From Symsagittifera roscoffensis (taxonomy: Eukaryota; Xenacoelomorpha; Acoela; Convolutidae): 64,000 nucleotides of DNA. Location: the NCBI RefSeq assembly GCF_963678635.1, contig NC_087067.1:54733456-54797455 (forward strand), in the 5' to 3' direction. Shown here piece after piece: positions 11,690 through 23,176 of the stretch. The notes beneath the pieces are model-generated. The model did not search any database. It was not told the DNA's origin and worked only from the letters and a program-made list of their open reading frames with translations. Positions within the stretch are counted from its first letter, which is position 1. Each line of letters begins with the position of its first letter. The translations under genes were made by a program, and so were the position numbers.

Positions 11690-12019
11690 TTGAACTAAAA
11701 TAGGTTTTATTTCGGTTTTTGCTCAAATTTGTTTGTCGGCCGTTTTTGCTCAAACTTCTTTCTGTTCACTTGAAATTTTTCCTGCTTGCGCATGAAATTA
11801 TAGTTATTCTTAGCAATGACTCATTTTGATTGGAACCCGGCAGGCTTGCGACAAACTCGGTGCATATCGATGAACATTCTCCGATTCTCATGTTTGTGCT
11901 TATTGGATTCAAACCTTCTTCGAAAGCCTGAAACTTATTTTCATGCAAAAATTTAGAATCAGATTTTTTGAATAATTACTAATCTGGAAAATTTTTCCCC
12001 GGTTGATTGACTGATTTAG

Positions 12020-12170
12020 GTCCCGACGTCTATCGCGGCTTAAAGAACATGTCAAATTCTTCTCCAATCTCAATGAAAGTCTTAACAAAGAGGTAATTGT
12101 ACTTGATCAAGAAATCATCAAAAAAACAGAATCCTCCTCAGTCAGACGCAGACTACATCAAAAAGCTTGA
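12020..12170 (+). pseudogene. Possible BEL/Pao gag N-terminal fragment
   Basis: One frame gives a heptad-rich, charged helix (RLKEHVKFFSNLNESLNKEV and onward) that resembles the coiled-coil start of Pao-type Gag, like the helix at 13930-13985. It may be a remnant of a second element or of a duplicated 5' end. Weakly supported. Confidence 0.3.
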
Positions 12171-12550
12171 AAAATATCCAACATCCAAAACAGTAAAAAA
12201 CTGTTAGAACGTTAGTTTTAACCAATTTTTACTGCAGTACTTTTTTGTACAATGGATTTTGAGTACACACCGAACCAAAACCTACCGTAATTCTTTTATA
12301 CTCATTAACGTAACTCGCGCAAAAAATTTCAAAAAATCCTAGAAAAAATTGCTAAAGGGTTTTCATAATTAGTTTTAAGGGAAGTAGAGAAAATTGTGAA
12401 TAAACCAGAAAATGTTTGACCAAAAATTTCATTTTTTTTGCCCAGAACGTAATAAAACACCAAAGTTTTGGATCTTCGTGTATTAAAAATCAAATTTTTT
12501 TCCCTCCGCCCCGACTTTTGTTTTTTTGAACGAATTGCTTAAACCGATTT

Positions 12551-12761
12551 CAGATTTTCCTCCTAGGGGTTGTCTGAAACGTATAAGAGTTCACTCAATG
12601 CGACCTCAATAGTACCGACTTTTGTATCGGTCCGATAGCGAAACGTCGGATATCGACACTGAAAACGTTGTCCCATTGTCACAGTCCAATCTTTGCCGTA
12701 GTTGGGCAAGCTGGTTTGGAATGATTTCTTATCTCAGATTTTCCTCCTAGGGGTTGTCTGA
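12551..12761 (+). repeat. Repeated 27-bp block with a splice-acceptor shape
   Basis: The 27-base block made of CAGATTTTCCTCCTAG plus GGGTTGTCTGA is identical at 12551-12577 and 12735-12761. A third related block (GCTCCCAG plus GGGTTGTCTGA) lies at 13808-13826, just before the gag ATG. Sequence after the second and third blocks is also related (CTCAGAGCAGTCACTC versus TTCAGATCACTTCACTC). The pyrimidine-rich run before AG looks like a 3' splice site. Confidence 0.6.
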
Positions 12762-13335
12762 CTTTCAGATCACTTCACTCAACACGTCCGCTTCCGTTCT
12801 CGCCCGTTTACGTTTCAGCCCGTAAACGAATCGCATTAATCCGTAATCTTTGAGTGTGCAAAACGGTGTACACATAGACCTAATCGTGTAATCGTACATT
12901 TCACCTGAAGACCTCGTCATACATTATTTTTTTCTAAGAGTCTTAGCTTAACCTTAAAATAACCTAATGTAGCGTTCCCCACATATTTTATGGTTTTCAT
13001 TTTAGTAGCAAGCTCTCTTTTTTATGCAATACAAGCTCAACCCCGAAAGCTGAGAGATTAATTGCAAAAACATCAAAAGAAAACGGTGAAGAATATTCAC
13101 ACAATAAACCACAATTAGCTTCGCGGAATGATATTGTTTTGTGGCATGAGTTAATGAACAATTCTATAAGTAAGCATGTAAGTAATAATTTTCAATGTTT
13201 GTCCACTTTGCAATTAAAATGACTTCCAAATAGTTAAAGAAACCGAAAAACTGCAACTAGTTATTGTCACCGAGATGGGACTGACAAAATTCTCCCCGTC
13301 TTGCTAGAATCTGTCCCCTTAACTATCTCGATTTT

Positions 13336-13540
13336 AAATCATACTGGTTCTCGTAAAATATGCAAAAGATAAAACCATTCAAAAGCATTATAAAGCTTTG
13401 CATCAAATTTCTCGTCCCGAATTGAAAACGTTAACCATTGATTTCCGACACAGCCGAGTTTTAAAAACCATGCTTGAAAAAATCAAACGAGAAAGAAACA
13501 TGGTAGGAAAAAACCAAAAATTTTCAAAGGAAGCAAACTA
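13336..13540 (+). other. Short unrecognised open frame before BEL gag
   Basis: A frame of about 67 codons is open here and encodes a basic, helical-looking peptide (for example LKTMLEKIKRERNMVGKN). It has no clear start codon context and no recognised family. It may be part of the damaged BEL 5' region. Confidence 0.25.
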
Positions 13541-13825
13541 AACTGGCGCCCAGGGTGTAACCATAAACAAGTTGTCCGTTTTATTTCGAATTTTGGTCAT
13601 AAACGTCAAACCAATTTTGTTTTCATTTACATTGTCAATTGATAATTTTTTAAAAAAAATTTGAAATTAAGTTTATTGTATTGCTAGCGTCTTTTATCTG
13701 TTAACCTTAGGTTGATAGGCCAGATAGAAACGCTGAAAGCAATTCTTCCTTTGAGCCAGACTCTTTTCGAGTTGATTACATTGTGCTAATTTCTTACCTC
13801 GTGTTTTGCTCCCAGGGGTTGTCTG

Positions 13826-16037
13826 ATGCTCAGAGCAGTCACTCGTTATATGATGGCTTCCGAACCGTCTGCGCTCATCGCGAACGCTCCCTCGTGTCCG
13901 CCAGCAAGGGCGTCCGATCTTGCCGATAACATCAATCGTCTCATGGTAGTTAGAACGAAACTTGAAAAAGAGCTAGATATAAACCATGAGTGCATACTTG
14001 AGGCATTTTAAAGGAAAAACGGCACTGTTAAAATCAAAAAAATGCTTCAAAGTTATAGAGAATCCTTGGAAAATTCAGTTTACAAAGACAAATAAATCCT
14101 CTTTTCAACTCCTTGAGAATCCGACAAAGCAGCTTTGGAACATTGGTTACAGCTTCAAACACATATTAACGACGAAATTCTTACAATATCTCGACGCCAA
14201 ATGGACCCTTAGCCACTTTGAAAGTTTTAAATGTTGCATCTTGGCAAGCAAACCACACAAAAAATATGGAATCTTCAAAGCATTTATCTGCGTCAATGAA
14301 AGTCGAAAGCTAAAAATTGCAACGTTACGCCGTGATGAAATAGAACAATAAAATGAAGCTCAAAAAAGCTTGTAACAGCAGAAAAATATATGAGAATTGG
14401 AAGAGCTGGCCGACCCCGCCTTAATTGAAAATGCGATTCTTGAAGACAAGTTAGTTAGACTTGTCCGAGGAGACCCTTGCCGGAAGTAAAAAGACAGAAA
14501 ACTGGGCGAACAAAACGACCAAAAAACTTCAGTCTGCAGAAAAAAACCAAACCGTCAATGCGTGGTGCTGGTTTCAAACCGCTCCGCGTTAAGCCAATTA
14601 GCCCATCTTTAAACCGGCGATAACTATTTCGACGAGTCATTTGGATGAAAGGAATACAAAAAAACTAAATCCGTTTCATTCTAGATCCAAGAATGTTGTA
14701 ATCCAAAATAACACTCAAAACATTCCGCAAGTTCCGCAAACGTCTATCAAGTCTACTGTTTTATCCGTTGGTTTCATTCGAACCCCGCAAACTAGCCAGA
14801 GTCCAAATCTAGCTCAACCGTTGACTAAAGTAAAAATTGGAGATGTACCAAACTCGATTTTTGAATATACGAATTCGAATTTTCCATTAACTAGTGGTGG
14901 AACCGTATTTTACCTGCCGAAGTTTCCAACTATTTTCCGGATGCCTGACATGAAGGATTCAATTATTGTAACGTTGACAACAACAATCATCTTGATAGAA
15001 ACAGGCCACCCTATCCGCCAAATAACGAACCAAAATCTCTAACTATTGAAGACTTCGCTGAGATGATTAACATGAGTAGTAAAAATCCGCTACCACAATG
15101 GAAACTGTATCAATACAACGTTGATTATTTACAATTGCATGAATGGTTCAACCAGTTTGCAGGCGCTTTTGACTTTGCTTGTTTGAGTGATGACGTGAAT
15201 TTGACATACTTGAAAATTCTTGTGACTGGGAAAGCCAAAAATGCCATCGCTGATTGCCAATCGGCGTTATGTATAAGGATGCCTCTAACTATATTATTTT
15301 GAAAAATTATTAAATTAACTTTTCGCCAGCCACAGACGGTAGTTAATGCTCATCTTGAAAAACTAAATCGTTTTCCAATTTTGAGGATTCATAATTCCGA
15401 CAGCAATTCAACTTTCACTTCTACCATCTCAAATCTTGTTTGTTTGTTTATTAATCACTACTATACGAAGGATTTGGAAGGTGCTGCTTTGTTGATTCAA
15501 GCATCAGATAAACTGTCATCCAACATGAATCAGTCATGGGCTCTTCACACAGCGGAAAGGAGTCTTTACCAACTATCCTTGCTCCATTCCAGTGACTGGC
15601 TGGCAGAAAAACCGGAGGTGCATAAGCTTATGCACGCTAACGGTCCCAAGATTCGAAATCAGGAAAATTGGGCCACTGCTGGCCTTTGTAAAACAAAAAT
15701 TTTTGAAAATTTTGTCGTCTCATTCAAAAGTGTATTTTCTAATTCAAAAATGCCATTTGGTCCTGTAGCGTCTTCAAAGAGAAAACTCCTACTCAAAGAG
15801 CAAAGTTTGCTGCCGAGCCGTAGTCTTGTTATTCTTGTCTGCACTCGAACCGTACATTTCGAAACTGCAGGGAAATCTAGAAAGTACAAAAAGCTTGATT
15901 GCAACAGCACCCACAATGCCCTGCTTCATGGAGCCGAAAAAAATTTTCCCCGCAAAAGATTCAACAAAAATACCAGCATTAGGAAAAATCTCTTCGCATT
16001 CCGCTGGTACTTGCGCCATTTCTGTTCTCCATGTTAG
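13826..16037 (+). pseudogene. gag: BEL/Pao gag region
   Basis: This encodes remnants of the Pao-type structural polyprotein. It starts with ATG at 13826 and runs into a coiled-coil segment (ADNINRLMVVRTKLEKELD). A disordered linker follows (14400-15040). Then come the conserved Gag segments LPQWKLYQYNVDYLQLHEWF and LTYLKILVTGKAKNAIADC (15063-15260) and a helical block (15340-15640), in the spacing usual for the DUF1759-type Gag of BEL/Pao elements. At least five frame changes or stops interrupt it. A cysteine/histidine-containing stretch near 15830-15960 matches the position of the knuckle region before the protease. It cannot make a full protein as it stands. Confidence 0.82.
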
Positions 16038-16039
16038 AG

Positions 16040-16330
16040 GTCTGCCTCAAATAATTGAATTGAAGTTTTCCGGCAACACAACCAGCTCTATTACTCTTAT
16101 TCTTTTTTGTGATTCAGCTCGCAGTCATCTATGGATTTCCGCTCAACTTGCTGAAATACTTAAATTTTCCGGTAAAAAATTGAACCTCAATGTCAGTGGA
16201 ATAAACTCACAATAACTTTTATTGACGGAACAAGTAGATATAGTAGTTTCTAGTAAATTTGAACCCAACTCATACAATTTCCACGCACGACCTTTTGTGA
16301 AGATATATTCAAAATTATGGTCTGATACCA
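16040..16330 (+). pseudogene. BEL/Pao aspartic protease remnant (peptidase A17-like)
   Basis: The frame reads FCDSARSHLWISAQLAEILK, then LNLNVSGIN, the layout of the Pao protease (D-S/T-G active motif followed by a helix and a strand). The active-site glycine is replaced (DSA instead of DSG), so activity would be doubtful even without the surrounding frame breaks. It lies directly between Gag and RT, as expected for the family. Confidence 0.7.
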
Positions 16331-16519
16331 TCATTGTCATTGAACTTTAAAAAGTTTATCCTTAAATAGCTCCAGTGCTTTTTTTGACTTTTCAATATTG
16401 TGAGAAGGAAATGATTTTAGCTTAAAACAGTATTCACGCCATCCGACCATTAAAAAATCACGCTGATAAAGGCCGAAACTCATCGTTTGAAGTACGCTAC
16501 CCTATCGGTTGGGATCTCA

Positions 16520-17720
16520 GTGGTCCTCTACCATCATCCTTAGGTTTGCCATCTCACTGTTTCAAGAGTAGTGCTGAAAACAACTCTCTTGTAGAGCAAT
16601 TCAAGAGTTGGTATAAACTTGAGTCCTACGGTACTTATAAACCAGCCGATCTGCGTTCATTATCAGACAAGCAAGCTCTAAAAACGCTTCAATCGTCTGC
16701 TTTGCAAGAAGGAACTCGATACTCCGTTGGTATGCATTGAGTCGATCAGGATGTCAGTTTGCCGAACAACTACAACTACGCGTCTACTCAGCTTAAATCT
16801 TCGGAAAAGCGGTTCGAAAAATATCCTGACCTGAAAAATCTTCAGGATAAATATATTCAGGACGATTTGGGAATGGGTTATATCGTTCCCATTAAATCCA
16901 ATGAGTTGAACACGCTCGCCGAGCGCGAGTGGTATTTACCCCACCATCTAGTGGTTAACTCGAATAAACCTGGAAAGGTGAGGCGTGTTTCAAACATTGC
17001 TTTGAAATTTCCTGGTGTATCCTTGAGCCGGTCACTTTTAGTAGGGCCGGAGCTGTTTCATAACTTGTTGAGAGTGCTCCTCCGGTTCAGTCGTTATAAG
17101 TTTGCAGTATCAGCAGACCTTGAAGGAAAGTTATTTCAAGTAGGGGTCATTCCAGCTGACCAGCCGTCGTTGCGTTTTTTGTGGCGGCAGGTCCCCTCAA
17201 GTGAGGTAAACGTTTTTCAATACACTCATCTTTGGCGCTCGTGACTCCCCCACTTGTGCAAAATTTGCGCTCCGAAAACTCGCGAGAGATATTTACACCA
17301 ATTTTCCACCTGCTTTATCTGCTGTCCTAGATAACTTTATATGGACGATTTTGGAGGCTCTTTCGCCGACCCAAATGAAGCAAACCTGAGCAAAGAACTT
17401 GTAAGTTTGTTGAGTCTAGGAGTTTTTAGGTTAACCAAGTTTGTCAGCAATGTCCCAAATTTAGCCTAAAAGTTAAATCCAGAGAACAGCAAGATTGATA
17501 CTTTGAAAGAAATAAGCCTAAATTACACGGCAACGCACGTTTTAGGTCTAAAAGGGGATAATAAAAATGATAGCTTGAGCGTTAGTCGTGGCATGAACAA
17601 AGATATAACAAAACCGATTACGCAGCGGACCAATCATAACTTACGTCTCGTCCGTTTTTGTCCCAATCGGTTTAGTCGCACCGTACACCGTTCGTCCTCG
17701 GCTTTTAATGAAGGATTTTT
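16520..17720 (+). pseudogene. pol: BEL/Pao reverse transcriptase
   Basis: This is the RNA-dependent DNA polymerase part of pol. The pre-RT linker (LVEQFKSWYKLESYGTY at about 16590) leads into palm motifs: YLPHHLV with KPGKVRRVSN (16930-17000), FAVSADLEGKLFQVGVIPAD (17100-17160), LRFLW, and the catalytic YMDD at 17338-17349. In the second motif GK stands where GM is usual. The thumb follows, with LKLNPENSK-like and THVLGLK segments. The frame is broken near 17245 and again after YMDD (a stop near 17467). The family call is secure from motif order; function is lost. Confidence 0.93.
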
Positions 17721-17739
17721 GGCGTCTTTCGTGCCAGCG

Positions 17740-18300
17740 GTGGGTTGAGCCATTGTCAGGTTAACTTCAAGAATAGTTCATAGAGTGGCATAGCGGTTAA
17801 CCAATACTTAGCCCACTAGCAATTTCTCACTGTTTCTCCGACACCCTGTTGATCAAATAGAAATGCATATGTTTGATGACAGCTCCCAGGACGTTTTTTT
17901 CTCAGTTTTTTTCTTGTGCGGTCGCTTCGTCGCCACAAATGAAGCCAAGATTGTTTTCAGAAAGGCTTGAGTAGCACAGATGAAATCTCGTTCAATACCT
18001 TTGCTTGAAACGCAAGCAGAATTACTGGCTCAGCGTCTGAGACTTGAAACCGAGAAATCGTTGGCAAACAATTGAAAGCTCATACATTTGGGCAGATAGC
18101 ACTACCGTACCACAGTGGTTGAAGTCTACTAATAGGAACCTGTCTTTGTGGCTAATCGGCTTTCCGAATTTCTTGAATCCCTCAGAACTGATGAGTGGTT
18201 CCACGTGTCCAGTGGCGACAGTCCAGCAGATGCCGGCAATCGCGGAAAAACTGCTGGAGCTCTAAAAAAAAGCGGTTGGGTGAGAGGTCTGCACTTTTTG
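17740..18300 (+). pseudogene. BEL/Pao RNase H remnant
   Basis: After RT, frames give MFDDSSQDVF (17866-17890), then TNEAKIVFRKA, LLETQAELLAQRLRLETE and a WFHVSSGDSPAD segment (about 18195-18230). These match the D, E and later D/S blocks of Pao RNase H and its linker to integrase. Several stops interrupt it. Confidence 0.75.
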
Positions 18301-18479
18301 AAAACTAAAATTTGGTTTTTCAAACTTGACTCAGAAGTTCTCACCAGCATTCGACTCAAAGATTTTCGTATGAAGGTATTGAACCAGCTGCAAGTTTGAC
18401 TAGCACATCGGAAACCACTGATCCAGTTTTTGTCTGGAAAAACTTTATTTCTTTTCCGAGACTCCAAAAGTTCACCCTG

Positions 18480-19730
18480 TTTATGCTGAGGTTATCACCC
18501 ACCACCGTCAAAATCGTAACACTCATACGATAATCGATCCGTCCGAATTAGAATTATCTAAGCAAAACCTATTGGTTCTGGCTGAGTCAGAGTCGTTCCC
18601 AGTCGATTTCAAAAAAATCACAAAAAACAGTCTCTTAAAAAGTCTAGCCCAATAGCTTCTTTTTCGCCGTTCATTGGTCCCGGTGGTCTTGTCTGTTCCG
18701 CTGGCCGTAATCACAGTCTCGCCGTCATTGAATTTAACCTTTAGATAATTAGATAATTATGCCGAAATTAAAAATTTAAATTTATTACGCTAATAATGGC
18801 TGACCTTCCGCTCCGCTCGAGTGACTGGGTTACTGACAACGGCCATTCGCGAACTGCGGAGTTGGTTACTTCGGCCTGTTCCACGTATCGAATCGGCGAC
18901 ACTCGACTGAATGGTGGGGCTTCCTATTCTTATGTATGACGACACGTTCCGTTCGTCTAGAAGTTGTTCAGTCAATGGATACAAGTTCATTGCTCGGCGG
19001 GAACGTCTTTGGTCATCTGGTCGGACAATGGTACGAATTTCGTTGGCTCGGCCATAGAGTTGATTTCGTGCATCGAGAACTGGAATCGCCATGCACTCAT
19101 TCTGCTAGCTGATAAAGGCTTAGCCTGGAATTTCAACCCAGGGCTCCTCTTCAAGGCTCGTGGGAGAGTCTCGTCCAGAGCACCAAAAAAGTTTTTAATG
19201 ACATTCTGGGAACACAAAAACTCACTGAGGAAGTCCTCATCAAAACGTTTTGCTTAGTTGAGCAGGTTCTTAACAGTCGTCCGCTCACACCCATATCCTC
19301 CGATCCGAACAATCTCGAGACGTTAAAACCTCCTACTTTAACACAGCGCAAGTAGTTTTCCTCCACTAGATGTCGAGCAAAACTTATATCATCGAAAGCG
19401 CTACGCCCGAGCGCAATCCTATGCAAATGACATCTGGACTCGTTGGCTCTATCAGTACGTATCAACAAATAACGAACGAGCGAAATGGTTTTTTTCTGCA
19501 TAATCACACTTGAAAACTGGCAATTTTGTTTGAATGATTGAGGACAATTGTCCAAGATGCCTTTACCCGTTAGCGCGAGTCTAGTCATTGCACTACGGCA
19601 ATGACGGCATAGCGCGGTCCGCCGTAAATTAATCGGCAACAGGCGAATATACTTGTCCCATCGTGGAACTTGCACTCGTTATCGCTCCTTTGGTGGCGGA
19701 GGATGTAAGCGGCTAACTACACTTTGGTTT
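18480..19730 (+). pseudogene. BEL/Pao integrase remnant
   Basis: This is the remnant of the DDE-type integrase that would insert the element DNA. The N-terminal part is visible in pieces (18520-18740). The core shows MTTRSVRLEVVQSMDTSSLL (about 18930-18990) and WSDNGTNFVGSAIELISCIE (19017-19080). A segment with the conserved last acid follows, and then FCLVEQVLNSRPLTPISSDP (19250-19310). The C-terminal part holds the GDL/ENCPR/PLARV block (19510-19600) and fades out near 19730. Frames change many times, so no intact protein is possible. Confidence 0.88.
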
Positions 19731-20088
19731 TTGCTCCGGTTTTTGCTTTCGTCTCGTTTCGGTTTTTCCTTATTTTTGTTTGTTGGCCGTGGTTGATGAA
19801 TTTTTTTTACTATTCAGCCTCAACTTTTGCAATAAATTATGATATAATGAATTGTTCACAAAAATGTTTAAGTTGACCAGAGTTGTTCAAATGCCCATAT
19901 TCCGTAGTTGCTAAAAAGCGTGAAAGGTTGTAAATTTAAAAAAATATTCCATTTTCTGGGGAAAACGTTGCCAATTAATCTGTAAATCCTGAACTTAAAT
20001 GTCATTTTGAGTTTTTTTTCGAACGTTTAAATGTCCGTCTATATTGTAATATAATTATTTCAAATTGTTTTGTTCTTCGAGTCACTTG
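19731..20088 (+). repeat. Probable BEL/Pao 3' end and LTR remnant
   Basis: This non-coding tail follows the integrase and shares a TTCGGTTTTT...TTTGTTTGT.GGCCG segment with 11716-11748. It is cut by the terminus of copy 2 at 20089. The LTR limits could not be set. Confidence 0.4.
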
Positions 20089-21399
20089 AGTTGTATCCTT
20101 TTGGTTATAATCATAGAGTAATTTCAGATAAGGTACAATGTCTGCTCGTCACGCTAAATAAAACATAATAGAGATGAAATATCATAATAAAAACTAATGA
20201 TAAATACTAGTTTAGATCTGGTTCCACCCATCCGGGGCTTAAAGAGTTTTAATTTTTCAATGTTCTATTGTAGCGAAGGATGGATGATGGCGGTTTTTCT
20301 TTGGTGGTTGCGAGCACATTCTTTTTTCTGGTTTGGAAGAAGAGGTGTTGTCATGATAGTTTCGGGAGATCGTATTATGATTTCTGATCGGTTGTGATGA
20401 ACGTTGATCTGGTTGATTGTAGAGAATAGCAATGGTCCAATCACACTCGGGAGTGTCATGTAGTTTGTCTTTGGATGCAGTGCCTGGTGACTTGGATCTG
20501 TACGTATACTTGAACTTCGAGATGGCCACTGTTCGGTTGCCATGGGTTTCTTTACTGCAATGCAAAGTCGTACTTTGAATCCGTTGAGTGCAGTGACTGT
20601 GGGCAGCATTTCAGGTGGGTCTTGCTATTCCGTAGTTGGAGTGTGATTGGGTTGTCAAATTCCTTGTTGATCGTCTTATAAATATATAAATCTTTGTTAC
20701 TCTTGTTTTTAGTGATGATCTTGTATTAGTTTTATCGCAAAAGCGTTATTGTTTAGTTCGGTTATTTTTAAGAGCTACTCACACTTGACTAACTCTAGTC
20801 AAAAATAAGTTATCCAGTTGTAAGCTGGTGTTAACCCAATTTGGGTACCGTGGGGTTTCTTTTCTTAGTCATGCTGTTAGGTTGTGGTTTGTGGTGTTTA
20901 GTAAGCTTGCATAGGTTAGTTTGGATTATTATATAATTCCATTCCAACCGGGTTAACGGAAAGTTTGGAACGTGTTAAAACTGGTTAGAGTTGTTATCAG
21001 TGAAGTTAAAACATAAAATTATTTACTTTAAACAATTCTTCGTGGGCGAGCTGTGCGATTGTGGATAAAATTTGTGGGCGAGTGAATATTGAAAATTTAA
21101 AGAACCGTCTCTGAAAATGTTAGTACTGCTTTTTGCAACTTATGGGTAACTTTTATTAATTTACTACTTTATGAAAATATGAAATTTACTGCTTAATTTG
21201 GCGGTTGACTTTATCAATTTATTTTCACTTGTTAAAATATTTAGCGCATTGGGGAGAAGAATTTATATATCAATTTATTGCTTTTTAAGGGAGAATTTTA
21301 CTGCTTCATTTAATGAAATTGGTTAATAGAAACTTATGAATCTAGAAGAAGCTTCCTGTTTTTTATTTCGCTTTTTTTGTAGGTGATTGACGATTGTGC
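20089..21399 (-). repeat. 3' UTR and 3' LTR of copy 2
   Basis: It matches the copy 1 LTR without that copy's tandem duplication, so its roughly 1.3 kb is a useful upper limit for UTR plus LTR. Landmarks are the ATCATAGAGTAATTTC block (20113), GGTTCCACCCATCCGGGG (20219) and the LTR front near 20940. A series of G-C-A-R-T-A-A-A-like motifs lies at 21130-21310. Confidence 0.72.
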
Positions 21400-21480
21400 C
21401 TCTGAAGAAAATGGAAAAAATTGATTAAGAATGGTTAGTTTTTGTTCAAACTTATTAATTATTTATTTAATTCATATTAC
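21400..21480 (-). other. Intron after ORFX, copy 2
   Basis: On the minus strand the donor is AAAAA|GTAATATG, an AACTAACC branch-like sequence lies near 21434, and the acceptor ends CAGAG before GCACAATC. The length of 81 bp equals that of copy 1. Unlike copies 1 and 4, the exonic stop is lost, and an unspliced message stops at a TGA inside the intron. Confidence 0.62.
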
Positions 21481-23176
21481 TTTTTCGTCGGTGAAGAATC
21501 CGTGGATGATGTCTGATGAGGTCAGTAATTTAGCTAGCAAACGTATGATGTATTTAATTTGAAGAAGTGGCCAGAGCAGTTCGAGTGCTTTAATGATGTT
21601 GTGCTCTTCAGTGCTAGGTGAGAGTTCATGTGGTGTGTTTTGAATAAGGTTATAAAGTTTATGAATATATCGAGTGTTATATATGAATTCTAGCATTGCG
21701 ACTTCAACGGGCTGGAGGAGTTCGTGTGGGACGATTAGTGGGCGGGATTCGTCTACGTTGAAGAGTTTGGTTAGGGGACAGAATATATACATCTGGGTGA
21801 TGGGATCGTAACTGCGAAGGATGCCTTGTAGGTTAGTGTCTTTAATACAATAGGTGAAATTAGGAAAAATGGTGAGGTGTATTTAGAGTTAATATTTTGA
21901 TATCTATGGTGAAGTTGTCGTTCTGGTGTATTATGAGTGTAATGATGTTGATGAACTGATAGTGAGTGTAGCTATGTGTTTGTTTAGTTCGTAACATGAC
22001 GTCGTGCGTTAAAACCACGTTCTTTGGGTGTGAGGAAATGAAAAGCTAGTGAAAAGTGGTTAAATTTGTTAAAGTATGAATCATAAGCAAGAATATCACG
22101 GAGTGCTGCTGAAATAATTTTTATCAAGTGTTTTTATAAGTGTTGGGGGTAAAAACATATTGTGTTTTGATGAAAAGTTTCTGTTAGTTGTATATTAGAT
22201 GTTATGATCGTAGTAGTCGATAGAATGTTCATTAGTTTTGGGTACGGTGAATTTTATTAGTGATTACTTATATCCTATCTGTGTGAAATGTTTTCGATTT
22301 AGTGCTGTTGTTACAAGATAAAGTTGGGTGCAGCATAGTTCGTTGTCATGAGGGGTGTTACATATTGGTATTGACAGTGGATCAGTAAAGTGATAGTTTG
22401 ATGTCCATGAAAGTGTAGTGTATAATACGTGCTCATTTACATAATTAGGTTTTTCGTCATTGGGGTCTGAATGAAAATACGTGTACTGGGGGAAAAAGGG
22501 TAGACATATATGTAAAAACTATTTTTTGTTAGCGTAAAGTGGATGACTGACAAATGTTGTCAATGTTCCTGGGTTGTGAGTTGGAAATGGAGTATTTGGG
22601 AATTTTTTTTTAAAGTTTCAGTAAGCTCGGTTTGTACTGGAGGATGGGGTTGATGAGGAAATTGGGTTTTGCGAAGGAGTATAATGTGAAGAGGGAGTTG
22701 GGGTTGATGGGTTAGATGATACTATAGGTTGTGAGAGTTGGTGAATGGTTAGTGGTTGAGGTTGCTGTAATTTTTGTGAAGTGTGATGAAATTATCAATT
22801 TCGTGAGATATTTGTGTATTTACAGAGCTGTTGTTATCGGATGGTTCACTGGTTAAGGGGGAATATGGGGGTGTTACATTTGAAATGGAAGAGGGAGGGG
22901 AAGGGGTTTCGGTTTTGATGTGGGAATGAATAGGCTGAAAGGGAGGTTGGGAAATGTAGATGGGCTGGGTTCGGAGTTGCGATCGGAGTTATTAAATTGG
23001 GAGATAGTGTTATATTCAACTGTGTTTGAATTAGTGTATGATTCCATGCTGGAGGAAGTATTATCATGAGTTGATTGAGGTGGAGGGAAAGCAAAAAATG
23101 GGATTACGGGGAGGTTGCTCTGAAGGTTGGCTGGGTGGGAAATTGAGCGATGGAGTGATCCAACTTGGCGGCTCAT
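21472..23176 (-). pseudogene. ORFX, copy 2
   Basis: ATG at 23174-23176 opens the conserved MSRQVGSLHRSISHPANLQS N-terminus, with a Ser/Pro-rich part behind it. The 100-codon first piece (22874-23176) is followed by shifted frames. The C-terminal piece at 21472-21792 is open and contains YIFCPLTKLFNVDESRP and LELLWPLL. The env frame ends in TGA overlapping this ATG (ATGA, 23173-23176). The product is unknown; see ORFX of copy 1 for the domain outline. Confidence 0.75.

Larger units (their letters stand above)
11690..20088 (+). mobile_element. BEL/Pao LTR retrotransposon, degenerate
   Basis: Gag, aspartic protease, RT (YMDD), RNase H and integrase occur in BEL/Pao order from 13826 to about 19730. 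The outer limits are uncertain. A segment at 11690-11770 (TTCGGTTTTT...TTTGTTTGTCGGCCG) resembles 19757-19790 (TTCGGTTTTT...TTTGTTTGTTGGCCG), and these could be matching LTR parts. The right side is bounded by the LTR end of copy 2 at 20089. Many stops and frameshifts show that the element is dead. The 5' part also carries a second possible gag N-terminal fragment (12020-12170). Confidence 0.82.

Noticed and set aside
13826-14011. BEL gag start as an intact CDS
   Set aside because: The frame stops after 61 codons while Gag homology continues in other frames; it is a pseudogene piece.
19151-19675. 174-codon minus-strand ORF
   Set aside because: It is antisense to BEL/Pao integrase, whose motifs are clear on the plus strand.
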